The notes below the pieces were generated by a model. The model ran no database searches and was not told the DNA's origin. It was given only the letters and a program-made list of their open reading frames with translations. From contig NZ_QQOA01000001.1 in the NCBI RefSeq assembly GCF_003443895.1, positions 1-64,000 of the forward strand: a DNA stretch of 64,000 nucleotides, written 5' to 3'. Each line of letters starts with the position of its first letter. Positions within the stretch are counted from its first letter, which is position 1. Origin of the DNA: Paraburkholderia phosphatilytica. Its GTDB lineage: Bacteria; Pseudomonadota; Gammaproteobacteria; Burkholderiales; Burkholderiaceae. Positions 8,827-17,235 of this stretch are shown here, in pieces. Both the position numbers and the translations under genes were made by a program.

Positions 8827-10404
8827 TTAGATCCTGAACATGCCGACGGTCTCGGTCACCGCCTGCGCGCGTTCGCCGAGCGAATCGGCGGAAGCCGCCA
8901 GGTGGTTGACGAGCGACGTGTTCTGCTGCGTCAGCGACTCGATGTGACCGAGCGCCTGCCGGATCTGCACGACGCCCGCGCTTTGCTCGGCGGCAGCCAC
9001 GTTGATCTCGCCGATCAGCGTACTCACGCCGCGCGCCGCGTGCACCGCCTGCTGCATCTTGTCGCGCGCCGCTTCGGTCAGCTTGCTGCCTGCTTCGACC
9101 TTCTGCGTGGAATCGACGATCAGTGCCGCGATCTCCTTCGCCGCGACTGCCGCGCGCCCGGCGAGACTGCGCACCTCGCCTGCCACCACCGCGAAGCCGC
9201 GTCCGTGCTCGCCCGCCCGCGCCGCTTCCACCGCGGCGTTCAATGCGAGGATGTTGGTCTGAAACGAGATGCCGTCGATCACCTGCGTGATCTCGCCGAT
9301 GCGACGCGACGACTCCATGATCGTCTGCATCGTGCGCGTCATCGCCTGCACCGCGTTGCCGCTGTCTTCGGTGATCTGCGATGCTTCGACGGCCTGCGCG
9401 GTCGCCTTGCGCGCGGCGTCGGACGTCTGCTGCACGCTGTTGCTGATCTGCTCCATCGAAGCCGCGGACTGCTCGAGGCTCGCCGCCTGCGATTCCGTGC
9501 GCGCGGACAGGTTCTGGCTGCCTTCGTTCACGATCTGCGTCGCCGCTTTCATTTTCGACATCTGGTCGCGCGCATCGCCGACGATCGCGCGCGTGTTCAG
9601 GCCCACCTGGTTGACGGTCAGTTCCAGCTTGCCGACCACACCGGTCGGCTTCCAGCTGTTCCTGAGCGTCTGCGTCAGATCGCCCATCGCCATACGGCTC
9701 ACGAATGCGAGCAGACGCCGCAGCGGATAGATGAACATGAAGCGCATCCGGTATTCGGCCACCACGCCAAGCCCGATACACGCCGCGATACCGAGCGCGA
9801 ATCGCAGCCACGTGACGCCGGCGAGGCCACCGTCCAGCGCGCCGCCCACCACCATGCCGAGCATCGCGAGACCGATCGTCAGGATGTAGGTTTGCCGCTT
9901 CATCGTCGGGTGAACGAGGCGATCGATCGCGCCCGTCAGGTCGTCGCGCACCACTGCGCCCGCTTCGAGCCGGTGCACCGCGCGGCCTCGCTTCTGTTCG
10001 TCACGCAGCATCGCGTAGAGCGCTTCGGCATTACGGATCTGCTCGCGTGACGCTTCCATCCGCACCGACCGGTAGCCGACCACTTCGCTGCCTTCGACGA
10101 TCGGCGTGACGCTCGCCTGCACCCAGTAATGATCGCCGCTCTTGCAGCGGTTTTTCAGCACGCCGACCCAGAGCTGCTTCTTTTTCAGCGTATCCCACAG
10201 GTCGCGGAATGCTTCGGCCGGCATGTCGGGATGCCGGATCACGTTGTGCGGCTGCCCCAGCAGTTCTTCGCGCGAAAAGCCGCTCAGCTGCACGAACGCG
10301 TCGTTGCAATAGGTGATGATGCCTCGGGTGTCGGTCGTCGAAACGAGCATGCTTCCCGCCGGAAACGGGACCTCGTTCTGCGTGACTGGCGAATTGATCT
10401 GCAC
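8827..10404 (-). CDS. PAS-containing methyl-accepting chemotaxis protein (Aer-like)
   Basis: A 525-residue chemoreceptor. The N-terminal PAS domain (about residues 18-115; [26 protein letters not shown]) resembles the FAD-binding domain of the aerotaxis receptor Aer. Two close membrane segments follow (about 170-215) with no real periplasmic domain, then the long coiled-coil signalling domain with its conserved hairpin tip ([27 protein letters not shown]). It therefore senses something internal such as redox state. Start: GTG 10404 has AGGGGA seven bases upstream. The frame is open further upstream to 10671, but that part is Arg/His-rich and not family-like. No CheW-binding pentapeptide was searched for. 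Confidence 0.9.
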   Translation of the reverse strand: MQINSPVTQNEVPFPAGSMLVSTTDTRGIITYCNDAFVQLSGFSREELLGQPHNVIRHPDMPAEAFRDLWDTLKKKQLWVGVLKNRCKSGDHYWVQASVTPIVEGSEVVGYRSVRMEASREQIRNAEALYAMLRDEQKRGRAVHRLEAGAVVRDDLTGAIDRLVHPTMKRQTYILTIGLAMLGMVVGGALDGGLAGVTWLRFALGIAACIGLGVVAEYRMRFMFIYPLRRLLAFVSRMAMGDLTQTLRNSWKPTGVVGKLELTVNQVGLNTRAIVGDARDQMSKMKAATQIVNEGSQNLSARTESQAASLEQSAASMEQISNSVQQTSDAARKATAQAVEASQITEDSGNAVQAMTRTMQTIMESSRRIGEITQVIDGISFQTNILALNAAVEAARAGEHGRGFAVVAGEVRSLAGRAAVAAKEIAALIVDSTQKVEAGSKLTEAARDKMQQAVHAARGVSTLIGEINVAAAEQSAGVVQIRQALGHIESLTQQNTSLVNHLAASADSLGERAQAVTETVGMFRI

Positions 10405-10908
10405 TACAGCGCTCCCCTGATAGGTGGTTGGACGAAGTCCGCCGCCGTCATGCGCGCCGTCCCTGTCTCCATGTCTTCGCGGCGATGCGACGCCGCTTTC
10501 GTGTTCCTTATAGGTGGCGTTATCGGCTGACAGGCCATGCGGATGAAGGGCCAATCCTGCCCCGCGATCGACTGATAAACACTTCGCAACGCATTCGCGG
10601 CGAAATCGCATAGCGACGGTTTCGTGTCGAACGGGCGCGCCGGAGAAACCGCAAACATTTCCAATCCTCACACACGGCGAACGCCCATTTCGCCGGCGAT
10701 CCGTTATCCGCAGCGTGCTGCGGCGCGGGTTGCCCAGCCATGCTCCGCAGGCATGACGCGGTAATTCTCAACAGAAATTACCTGGAAGGATTGACCCGCT
10801 AAACGAGCCGGATCACCTGTCGTTATCACCTCCAGGACGGCAGAGTGCGTCGCACTGTGCTCCACCATCCGGCGATGGACATACGGCCCACGCCATCTGG
10901 AGGTCAAC
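10405..10908. other. Divergent intergenic region between the chemoreceptor and flagellin genes
   Basis: About 500 bp without a convincing gene. It contains the sigma-28-type promoter of the flagellin gene at 10800-10826 and a long leader of about 80 bp before the flagellin start. No other clear site was recognised in 10405-10790. Confidence 0.6.
10800..10826 (+). promoter_or_regulatory. Sigma-28 (FliA)-type promoter of the flagellin gene
   Basis: TAAA (10800-10803), a 15-bp spacer, then GTCGTTAT (10819-10826). This closely matches the flagellar class 3 consensus TAAA-N15-GCCGATAA, including exact spacing. It lies about 83 bp before the flagellin ATG, leaving a leader long enough for post-transcriptional control. 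Confidence 0.8.
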
Positions 10909-12090
10909 ATGCTCAGCATCAACAGTAATATCAGCTCGCTCACGGCACAGGAAAACCTGACCGGTTCGGGCAACGCGCTTTCGCAGGCCATCACGCGTCT
11001 CTCGTCGGGCAAGCGCATCAACAGCGCAGCGGACGATGCAGCCGGTCTCGCGATCTCGACGACCCTGCAAACGCAGATCAGCGGCTTGAATCAAGGCGTG
11101 TCGAACGCGAACGACGGCACGTCGATCGTGCAGACGGCGAGCAGCGCGCTGAGCCAGATCACGCAGTCGCTGCAGACCATCCGCTCGCTGGCGGTGGAAG
11201 CGTCGAACGGCACGCTCTCATCGAGCGACCAGGCGGCACTGCAACAGGAAGTGACGCAGCAGATCGACGAAGTGAACCGCATCTCGGGGCAGACGACGTA
11301 TAACGGCGTGAACCTCCTGAACGGCAGTGCGGGCAACATCAACTTCCAGATCGGTGCGAACACCGGCCAGACGATGAGCCTGGACCTGGGCACGAACATG
11401 TCGGCCGCTTCGCTCGGCGGCGGACATCCGTCTGCCGGCACGACGCTCGGCACGCTCACCGGCCTCGATATCGACAGCTCGACGGGTGGCGCAGCCACTT
11501 CGGCATCGACGTCGGAAATCACGTCGGTCAACGTGATCGCGGACGGCAACGGCGGCTTCACGTTCACGGACCAGAACGACCAGACGATCGGCTCGGCCGC
11601 GGTCAACGGCATGTTCGGCCAGGCTTCGTTCACGCAGGCCGCCGGCGCCACCACCTCGGCGACCCTGCCCGCGTTCTCGACGCTGTCGGCGCAGGCCAAC
11701 TTCTCGGGCCTCGGCTCGGAAGGTCTCGCGACCGTCGACGACGAACTCAGCCAGATCGCAGCCGACAACGCACCGCCGCTCGTGTCGAACATCGACATCA
11801 GCACGACGGATGGCGCGAACGCCGCGATGGAATCGATCGACTCGGCGCTCGCCACGGTGAACAACCTGCAGGCAACGCTCGGTGCGGCGCAGAACCGCTT
11901 CGCTTCGGTCGTGACCACGCAGCAGAGCGCGGCGACGAACCTGTCGAGCGCAAAGTCGCAGATCACGGACGCGGACTTCGCGCAGGAAACGGCGAATCTC
12001 TCGAAGGCGCAGGTGCTGCAGCAAGCCGGCATCTCGGTGCTCGCGCAGGCGAACTCGCTGCCGCAGCAAGTGCTGAAGCTGCTGCAGTAA
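10909..12090 (+). CDS. fliC: Flagellin
   Basis: A 393-residue flagellin. The conserved D0/D1 N-terminus (MLSINSNISSLTAQ, AITRLSSGKRINSAADDAAG) and C-terminus (LGAAQNRF, ETANLSKAQVLQQAGISVLAQAN, ending VLKLLQ) frame a variable Gly/Ser/Thr-rich middle (about residues 165-290), which forms the exposed filament surface. TGGAGGT precedes the ATG. Transcription probably depends on FliA through the promoter at 10800-10826, and the gene is followed by a strong terminator, so it is monocistronic. No chaperone or cap gene is adjacent, suggesting the rest of the flagellar genes lie elsewhere. The filament assembles outside the cell. Confidence 0.97.
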   Translation: MLSINSNISSLTAQENLTGSGNALSQAITRLSSGKRINSAADDAAGLAISTTLQTQISGLNQGVSNANDGTSIVQTASSALSQITQSLQTIRSLAVEASNGTLSSSDQAALQQEVTQQIDEVNRISGQTTYNGVNLLNGSAGNINFQIGANTGQTMSLDLGTNMSAASLGGGHPSAGTTLGTLTGLDIDSSTGGAATSASTSEITSVNVIADGNGGFTFTDQNDQTIGSAAVNGMFGQASFTQAAGATTSATLPAFSTLSAQANFSGLGSEGLATVDDELSQIAADNAPPLVSNIDISTTDGANAAMESIDSALATVNNLQATLGAAQNRFASVVTTQQSAATNLSSAKSQITDADFAQETANLSKAQVLQQAGISVLAQANSLPQQVLKLLQ

Positions 12091-12153
12091 CAGGCAGGAC
12101 GCTTTACCGGACGGACCAGACCAGGCAGTAGCCGACCGGTGGAGCCGCTTGAC

Positions 12154-12169
12154 CCATGCGAAAGCATGG
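12154..12169 (+). other. Small GNRA-capped hairpin in the flagellin 3' region
   Basis: A perfect 6-bp stem, CCATGC (12154-12159) and GCATGG (12164-12169), closed by a GAAA tetraloop, nine bases before the terminator stem. In RNA this would be a very stable tetraloop hairpin and may protect the 3' end of the abundant flagellin message. Confidence 0.5.
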
Positions 12170-12177
12170 TGTTCTCC

Positions 12178-12217
12178 AACGGAGAGCGCCCGCGAGGGCG
12201 ACTCTCCGTTTCTGTTT
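12178..12217 (+). terminator. Rho-independent terminator of the flagellin gene
   Basis: AACGGAGAG plus CGCCC on the left, GGGCG plus CTCTCCGTT on the right, with a single bulged A, loop GCGA, then TTCTGTTT. The 14-bp stem with a following T-rich tract lies 88 bp after the flagellin stop and before the convergent gene. Confidence 0.85.
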
Positions 12218-12273
12218 GCGCGGATCGATATGACGACGCGTGCGGACGCGCGCCGGCGAGTCCTTACCGGATA

Positions 12274-13668
12274 CTACGGAGCGGTGGGTGCGATCTCTTC
12301 GGCACACGAGCCGACCAGAAACGCGTAGTCGCGCGCGGACAGGCGTCTGCCCAGTCGCGACGCGTCGTTCAGGAGCGCCGCATCGGGGCCGTTAAACGGC
12401 CGCGCAGCGCCCCAGATCTCGCCACGCCAGACGATCCGGTGCAACGGGTCGGTCGCGTCATAGACAGCGCGTGCGACCCGTTCTTCCGCCAGCGGCTTGC
12501 CTTCACAGTAAGGCGCGAGGTTGAGTTGCAGTTCCAGCGCGCAGAGCGCGCGCTTCAGCCAGAAGTCGCCGGGCAGCTTCTGGCGAGACGGCTTGCGCAC
12601 CAGCTTCGCCAGTTCAGCGGCGTGCCGCTCGCGCTGCTGGCACTCGCGCAGGCGCTTTTCGATCGCGGTGAACTGTGCCGGCAGCGCGTGCGCGACGTCT
12701 ACCAGCACGAGATACCAGTTCTGCCGGATCAACGCCGGTGCATCGGCGAGGTTCGCGAGGCGTGCCCGCATCTCGCCGAACGGCTCCGTCACCGCTGGAT
12801 CGGGACGGAAAACGAGCGGCCGGTAGTCGATGCGCGCGCGTGGTAATCGACGCGCGGAGACCTGCGTATTCAGCAACTGCCGGTACGCATGCGCGATTTC
12901 CGATACGGCCCGAATCTGCGGCGGAAGATGTCCGTCCAGACTCACGGCGAACAACATTTCGGATACCTGTGCAAATCCCGGTCTGGTGACATCCAGATCG
13001 ATCAGGTTTTCCGACGTGACGATCCATTCGCCCCGCTCGTTCATCCGCTCGACGCGCCCGACGCGGCGCGGCCGTTCCTCTCGCCGCACGCTGCCTTCGT
13101 GTCCAACACAGACCTCGCGGCCCGACGGTGCGCGCTGCATGCGCGCAAACGGCGCAATCGAAAAGCGATCGCCCATCTCGACGATCGGTGCGCTCGTGCC
13201 GAAGAACCAGGACCGCCCTTCCGGCAGCGCAGGCAGCGCTTCCACCGCGGGATCGAACCAGTCGGCAATGCCGTAGAGACGCGCGCAGTCCAGATTCCGC
13301 AGCGACACCTCCGTCGGCTCGATGTGCGGATGAGCCGCGAGGTACGCGCCCAGCGTGCATGGCGCGACCTCGGTCCAATCGTCGGCGCTGCCGGCAACCA
13401 TGGAGCCGAGCCGAAAGTAGCGAACGTCGAACGCCTTGATCTCGTCGAATGCGGCCTGCGATCCGGGCAGACCGGTTGCACACAGTTCGTCGAGCAACGC
13501 CGGCCGGCTCTTTGCGAGCGCGCAATCGTGCCGGTAGAACGGGTTGAGTCTCAGGAAACGCCAGGCCCAGTCGTCGCCGTTCATCCGGCATTCGGCCTCC
13601 GTTGCGGCGAACGGATGCGGGCCCGGATCGAGCGCAACGCTGGTGACGGGAAAGAATCGCGCATTCAT
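12274..13668 (-). CDS. Uncharacterised protein with a WAWRFLRLNP N-terminal motif
   Basis: A 464-residue cytosolic-looking protein with no signal peptide or membrane segment. Near residues 34-49 it carries a WAWRFLRLNPFYRHDC motif, reminiscent of the 'transcriptional regulator-like'/DUF6499 segment found with DUF2285 in proteobacteria (consensus WxWEFLRRNPxYRxDW as I recall it). The rest is Arg- and Trp-rich with a basic stretch around residues 200-215. The C-terminal half (LPGDFWLKRALCALELQLNL) could be helical DNA-binding material. It is a lone gene, convergent with flagellin. A regulatory role is possible, but I cannot assign a function. Confidence 0.7.
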   Translation of the reverse strand: MNARFFPVTSVALDPGPHPFAATEAECRMNGDDWAWRFLRLNPFYRHDCALAKSRPALLDELCATGLPGSQAAFDEIKAFDVRYFRLGSMVAGSADDWTEVAPCTLGAYLAAHPHIEPTEVSLRNLDCARLYGIADWFDPAVEALPALPEGRSWFFGTSAPIVEMGDRFSIAPFARMQRAPSGREVCVGHEGSVRREERPRRVGRVERMNERGEWIVTSENLIDLDVTRPGFAQVSEMLFAVSLDGHLPPQIRAVSEIAHAYRQLLNTQVSARRLPRARIDYRPLVFRPDPAVTEPFGEMRARLANLADAPALIRQNWYLVLVDVAHALPAQFTAIEKRLRECQQRERHAAELAKLVRKPSRQKLPGDFWLKRALCALELQLNLAPYCEGKPLAEERVARAVYDATDPLHRIVWRGEIWGAARPFNGPDAALLNDASRLGRRLSARDYAFLVGSCAEEIAPTAP

Positions 13669-13750
13669 TGGACGTCATCCAATCACGTCAAAACCCACAC
13701 TCACATCAGGTCACGCTCAAAAGCCCGCGCGCCTTAGGATGAATTCGACG

Positions 13751-13764
13751 TCAGGAAATCCTGA
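13751..13764. repeat. Short palindrome TCAGGA-AA-TCCTGA
   Basis: A perfect 6-bp inverted repeat with a two-base centre, followed by a TTTAAAAAAACC run. It lies in the AT-rich 13669-13963 stretch upstream of the 66-residue gene. Related TCAGGAAA sequences occur at 13826-13844 and 14892-14909. Confidence 0.5.
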
Positions 13765-13825
13765 GATTTAAAAAAACCGCTTGATTCAGCACGTCAGTGC
13801 GATTTTTCGGTTTCCACGAAATTCA

Positions 13826-13844
13826 TCAGGAAACCTATTAATGC
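13826..13844 (+). promoter_or_regulatory. TCAGGAAA-CCTA element upstream of small gene
   Basis: TCAGGAAACCTATTAATGC, 120 bp before the 66-residue gene. A close relative (TCAGGAAATACCTAATGC) stands at 14892-14909 upstream of bcsD. The resemblance suggests a shared regulator for the two transcripts; the protein is unknown. Confidence 0.4.
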
Positions 13845-13963
13845 CAACGCATGCTTAAGGCCGCTTTACACTTACTTATTGTTTCCGGATAAGCTACGCG
13901 CGATTTCGTTGACTACACTAGAACGCGATTCGGAATGATTCGAAGAGAGAGCAGATCGCCTTG

Positions 13964-14164
13964 ATGGATTCCATACTCGATGAACGCAATGAAGCGCAGA
14001 GCTGTACCGACCAGCTGCGAAGCTGCCGGCCGTCTCTCGACGCGCTGCCCAGGCTCAGCGTCGACGGGTGTCGCGTGTTCTATGACGGCGAGTTGATCCA
14101 CGAAGCCGTCTCGCATGAGGAAGCGATCGTCTATCGCGACCGCCTCATCGACATCTATACGTAA
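13964..14164 (+). CDS. Small acidic protein of unknown function (66 residues)
   Basis: Starts MDSILDERNEAQSC and ends AIVYRDRLIDIYT. It is soluble and acidic with two N-terminal cysteines and one central Cys, and has no signal peptide. A purine-rich GAAGAGAGAGCAG stretch upstream of ATG 13964 can serve as a ribosome-binding site (TTG at 13961 is possible). Codon use looks like the neighbouring real genes. It is the first gene on the plus strand before the cellulose operon, separated from it by the oppositely directed DUF2844 gene. The two upstream regions share a sequence element. I do not recognise the family. Confidence 0.6.
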   Translation: MDSILDERNEAQSCTDQLRSCRPSLDALPRLSVDGCRVFYDGELIHEAVSHEEAIVYRDRLIDIYT

Positions 14165-14194
14165 CCGCTGGAACGCCCCGCGGTTTGCACTCCG

Positions 14195-14665
14195 CTAGTT
14201 GATCAGCGCGGCGTCCATGCCGCCGGGCAACGCCTGCGGCAGATAGACCCGGCCGGTGATGTGGCCCGGCGCATCCGCAACCCAGATCGCGAGCCCGCTC
14301 TGCTGCACGTACAGCCCCGCGGTCACGCTTTCGCCGCCCGCCATCGCCGCGTTGATCGCCTGCTGATAGCAAGGCAGATACGCGCCCAGCAGCAGGCCAA
14401 GAGGCGCGTTAACGGTGCCGTTCCATGCGACGGCGAACACGTTTCCAGCTTGCGCCGCGTACTCCTTGACGATCATGCCATCGGCGAATGTCGTCTGATA
14501 GACGGTGTACGGGACGCGCGCGGCTGTCCACAAGGTCGAGACGGTCGTTACGCGGGTCGCGTCGTTCGCCGGCAATGCCGGCGGGCCGCCCAGTTCCGCG
14601 CTTGCAGGTGTTGCCGCGGCGAGCGCGCACAGGCCCGCCATCAGAAAGATTGCGCGCTTCCGCAT
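14195..14665 (-). CDS. DUF2844 family secreted protein
   Basis: A 156-residue protein with a Sec signal peptide (cleavage after PASA, about residue 23) followed by the family's start ELGG. The middle fits DUF2844, common in Burkholderia: PYTVYQTTFADGMIVKEYAA, then GNVFAVAWNGTVNAP and LLGAYLPCYQQA. Family function is unknown; a periplasmic or surface role is likely. It is monocistronic and divergent from the cellulose operon, with about 535 bp of AT-rich DNA between them. Confidence 0.85.
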   Translation of the reverse strand: MRKRAIFLMAGLCALAAATPASAELGGPPALPANDATRVTTVSTLWTAARVPYTVYQTTFADGMIVKEYAAQAGNVFAVAWNGTVNAPLGLLLGAYLPCYQQAINAAMAGGESVTAGLYVQQSGLAIWVADAPGHITGRVYLPQALPGGMDAALIN

Positions 14666-14810
14666 GTGATTCCCCCGCTATCGGTCTGTTTCGTTCGTTT
14701 TTGAAAGCGGTTGAATGGTGACATGAGCACCGCATCAATTCAGCATAACGAATCTTTCATCGCCTTGTTCCGTTCGCCCGCTGTCAGGATATTTGACGGA
14801 CACGAGACAG

Positions 14811-14832
14811 GCACCATGCATTCGGATGGTGC
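14811..14832. repeat. Inverted repeat GCACCAT-N8-ATGGTGC upstream of bcsD
   Basis: Perfect 7-bp arms at 14811-14817 and 14826-14832 around GCATTCGG. The spacing suits a dimeric regulator; there is no T-run, so a terminator is unlikely. It lies about 370 bp upstream of the proposed bcsD start. Confidence 0.5.
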
Positions 14833-14891
14833 AGAACAAGCCGTGCCGGGATAGTTGGGAACGACACGATTCGCCACTCCCGACATCGCTG

Positions 14892-14909
14892 TCAGGAAAT
14901 ACCTAATGC
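14892..14909 (+). promoter_or_regulatory. TCAGGAAA-CCTA element upstream of bcsD
   Basis: TCAGGAAATACCTAATGC, closely matching the element at 13826-13844 upstream of the small 66-residue gene. It lies about 290 bp before bcsD ATG 15201 in AT-rich DNA. Possible binding site of a regulator of cellulose synthesis; inferred only from the repetition. Confidence 0.4.
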
Positions 14910-15200
14910 GATTCAGGCTAACCTTTCTCCAAATTAAAGAAATGCCGCTTTTTCTTCGTAAGCATTACATATGAATTGCTATTTCCTTTTCTGACATGCT
15001 AATGTCGGGCCGACTGGCGTGCTGGCTGCAGGATTCCCTGACCGATCATTACTTCCCGCCGGTTCGTGGGTCGTCTTGATGCACACTCGCTTCGCCGGCC
15101 ATGGCCGGTACGAACCCCCACGTCTGAAAACATAGAAGCCGATGTCTCCGACAGCTCGCGTCGCGGTGGCATTCGCGCGGACCGATTCGTCGCAGAACAC

Positions 15201-15668
15201 ATGGCTCCCGTTATCGACTTCCTGCTGGATCGCCACCTGTCGCCTCAGTGGCGAGGCGTTCTGGCCGCGCTGGCGGCCGAGTTCGAAACCCAGCTCGGCG
15301 GCGCCGAACTGCGCGAGCTGATGCATCGCGTCGGCAGCCGCTTCGCGGGTGCGCATCCGTTGCCCGTCTGTCTGTCGGTCGTCGATCTCGAGCGCGCGAT
15401 CAACCAGCGCTGGCTCGAAGCGGACTGGGGCTACGTCGAGATCGTCGAAGCGCCGGACGCGCTGCGCATCGCTCATTTCTGCTCGCCGCTGAAGGCATTC
15501 GGTGCGAACGCGCTCAGCTGGACGCCAGGTTTTCTCGAAGGCGTCTATGAGATGTGGCTGGCGGAACTCGGCGGCGAAGGCTTGCGCGTCGAACAGACGA
15601 GCACGTTCGACGAAGACGGCGTGATCGATTTTCGGGTCGGCAACCGGCTCGGGCAACGACATCGATAA
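15201..15668 (+). CDS. bcsD: Cellulose synthase subunit BcsD
   Basis: 155 residues from ATG 15201, almost exactly the length of Komagataeibacter BcsD, the periplasmic cylinder-forming subunit that organises glucan chains into crystalline fibrils. Visible family features are the helical N-terminus (VIDFLLDRHLSPQWRGVLAALAAEFE) and the DLERAINQRWLEADWGYVEI segment. No signal peptide, as in other BcsD proteins. No strong ribosome-binding site is visible at 15201, and the frame is open to GTG 15066, so the start is the least certain part. First gene of the bcs operon; its presence indicates a type I system making ordered cellulose. Confidence 0.85.
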   Translation: MAPVIDFLLDRHLSPQWRGVLAALAAEFETQLGGAELRELMHRVGSRFAGAHPLPVCLSVVDLERAINQRWLEADWGYVEIVEAPDALRIAHFCSPLKAFGANALSWTPGFLEGVYEMWLAELGGEGLRVEQTSTFDEDGVIDFRVGNRLGQRHR

Positions 15669-15745
15669 GAGACGGCCGCCACAGGCCGAACGCACACTGA
15701 TGCACGGGGTTGGGGAAGCACCATGACACTGAAGGCGGCGGCATC

Positions 15746-16441
15746 ATGAGCAATTCGAGTGACATCGAAGGGCTCTACCGGCAGTTCGGCGGTAACGCGA
15801 CGGATTACCAGGAGATTGGCCGGGAAAGCGATGCGCGCACGGCGCGCTCGCGCTGGCCGCTGCTCGTCTCGATGAATCTCGAGCAGCCGTCCATTCCCGC
15901 GATCGGCGAAACACACCGCCCGGGGCATGCCGCGCAAGCGCATGACGGTCCCGGCGAAACGCGCGCGTCGTCGGCGTCATCGACACCACCACCCGCCACA
16001 CGCAGCAGCCGCCAACCGCTGTTCGCGCTGCTCAGTCAGCGTCCGCCTTCGCCGGAACCGGTCAAACCCGTTTCGGGTGCACTGGGCGGTGCGCGATTCG
16101 CTGCATCGCCCGCGGAACCGGTATCGATAGACGTCGTGCCCTCAGCGATCAGCACCGAATCGATCGCAGCACCGCTGTCGCCTTCCGTGCCTCCTGTGCT
16201 CACTGCGCCGGCCGCGGCAGCATCACCCGCGCCCGCTCCGGCGTCGATGCTGCGCAAGCTGTTCACACCGCCATCGCTGGATGACGATAACAACTCAGGG
16301 TCCGCGTCGGAGACACCGCTCGCGTCGGTGTTCGCGCGGCTACGCGGCGATGCGAGCGTCGGTCGTCGCGCAAACGTCACCGCATCCGACGCGCGTTCGA
16401 GCGACGACACGCCGCGGCGCGACGACCCGCGACGCCGATGA
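15746..16441 (+). CDS. bcsP: Cellulose biosynthesis protein BcsP (BcsR-like N-terminus, Pro-rich tail)
   Basis: 231 residues from ATG 15746. The first 40 residues (SSDIEGLYRQFGG, YQEIGRES, RWPLL) match the short BcsR-type motif seen in other bcs operons. The remainder is a disordered Pro/Ala/Ser-rich tail with short hydrophobic islands (SMLRKLFTPPSL, LASVFARLRGD). This arrangement is what has been called BcsP in betaproteobacteria. BcsR-type proteins help regulate the synthase, with BcsQ in enterics. The stop overlaps the bcsQ start (ATGA), indicating coupled translation. The tail is poorly conserved in such proteins, so the name rests on the N-terminus and operon position. Confidence 0.8.
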   Translation: MSNSSDIEGLYRQFGGNATDYQEIGRESDARTARSRWPLLVSMNLEQPSIPAIGETHRPGHAAQAHDGPGETRASSASSTPPPATRSSRQPLFALLSQRPPSPEPVKPVSGALGGARFAASPAEPVSIDVVPSAISTESIAAPLSPSVPPVLTAPAAAASPAPAPASMLRKLFTPPSLDDDNNSGSASETPLASVFARLRGDASVGRRANVTASDARSSDDTPRRDDPRRR

Positions 16442-17235
16442 AAGTGATCGCGGTGGTATCGGCGAAAGGCGGCGTGGGTAAAACCACCCTCGCAGCCAAT
16501 CTCGCTTCGGTGCTGGCGAAGATGGGCCGGCGTGTCGTCGTCGTCGATCTCGACCCACAGAACGCGCTGCGCCTCCATTTCGGCGCGCGCCTCGACAGCA
16601 TCGATGGACTGTCGCGCGCGACGCTCGCCGGCACATCGTGGCGCGCCGCGATGTTCGACGGCATCGATAGTGTCACGGTGCTGCCATACGGCGCGCTGAC
16701 CGAAGACGACAGCCGCCGCTTCGAAGGGCTGATTGAACGCGAACCGCGCTGGCTCGGCGCATCGCTCGCCACGCTGGGGCTCGACCGCGACGACATCGTG
16801 ATCGTCGATACGCCGCCCGGCTCGTCGGTGTATGCACGCGGCGCGCTGTCGGTCGCGCACTTCGCGCTGAACGTCGTGCTCGCGGATGCGGCGTCGTACG
16901 CAGCCATTCCGTTGATGGAGCGGATGATCGATGCGTATGCCGCGCCGCGCGCCGGCTTCGTCGGCACCGGCTACGTCGTCAACCAGGTCGACCAGTCGCG
17001 CCAGCTCGCGAAGGACGTGCTGAAAGTGCTGCGCACGATGCTCGGCGAACGGCTCTTCCCCGGCGTGATCCATCTCGACCAGGGCGTGCCCGAATCGCTC
17101 GCGTGCGACACGACCGTGCTGCACTACGATCCGCTCAGCCAGGCCACCAACGATTTCCGCGCGTGCGGCGCATGGCTCATGTCCAGGCTCGACGCGTTCG
17201 ACACCCCCGCGGCCGCGTCACGGAGCCACGCATGA
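16438..17235 (+). CDS. bcsQ: Cellulose biosynthesis ATPase BcsQ (ParA/MinD-like)
   Basis: A 265-residue P-loop ATPase with deviant Walker A KGGVGKTT (residues 10-17), Walker A' VVDLDPQNALRLHFG and Walker B VIVDTPPGS. BcsQ proteins localise the cellulose synthase and are required for cellulose secretion in E. coli, acting at the inner face of the membrane with BcsR. The gene overlaps bcsP and bcsA by four bases each (ATGA), so the three are translationally coupled. Length and motifs match the family. Confidence 0.95.
   Translation: MKVIAVVSAKGGVGKTTLAANLASVLAKMGRRVVVVDLDPQNALRLHFGARLDSIDGLSRATLAGTSWRAAMFDGIDSVTVLPYGALTEDDSRRFEGLIEREPRWLGASLATLGLDRDDIVIVDTPPGSSVYARGALSVAHFALNVVLADAASYAAIPLMERMIDAYAAPRAGFVGTGYVVNQVDQSRQLAKDVLKVLRTMLGERLFPGVIHLDQGVPESLACDTTVLHYDPLSQATNDFRACGAWLMSRLDAFDTPAAASRSHA

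Larger units (their letters stand above)
14666..15200. other. AT-rich region between DUF2844 gene and bcsD
   Basis: No gene is supported. The plus frame of bcsD stays open back to GTG 15066, so a longer bcsD cannot be excluded. The region should contain the cellulose operon promoter. It holds an inverted repeat at 14811-14832 and a TCAGGAAA element at 14892-14909, and the 9-mer CTGTCAGGA also appears at about 14781. Confidence 0.6.

Noticed and set aside
14811..14832. Terminator for the DUF2844 or small gene
   Set aside because: It is upstream, not downstream, of the DUF2844 gene, more than 600 bp past the small gene, and lacks a T-run.
17103..17231. An earlier start for bcsA at 17103
   Set aside because: It lies inside bcsQ and encodes an Arg/His-rich stretch; ATG 17232 overlaps the bcsQ stop as ATGA, matching the coupling seen for bcsP-bcsQ.
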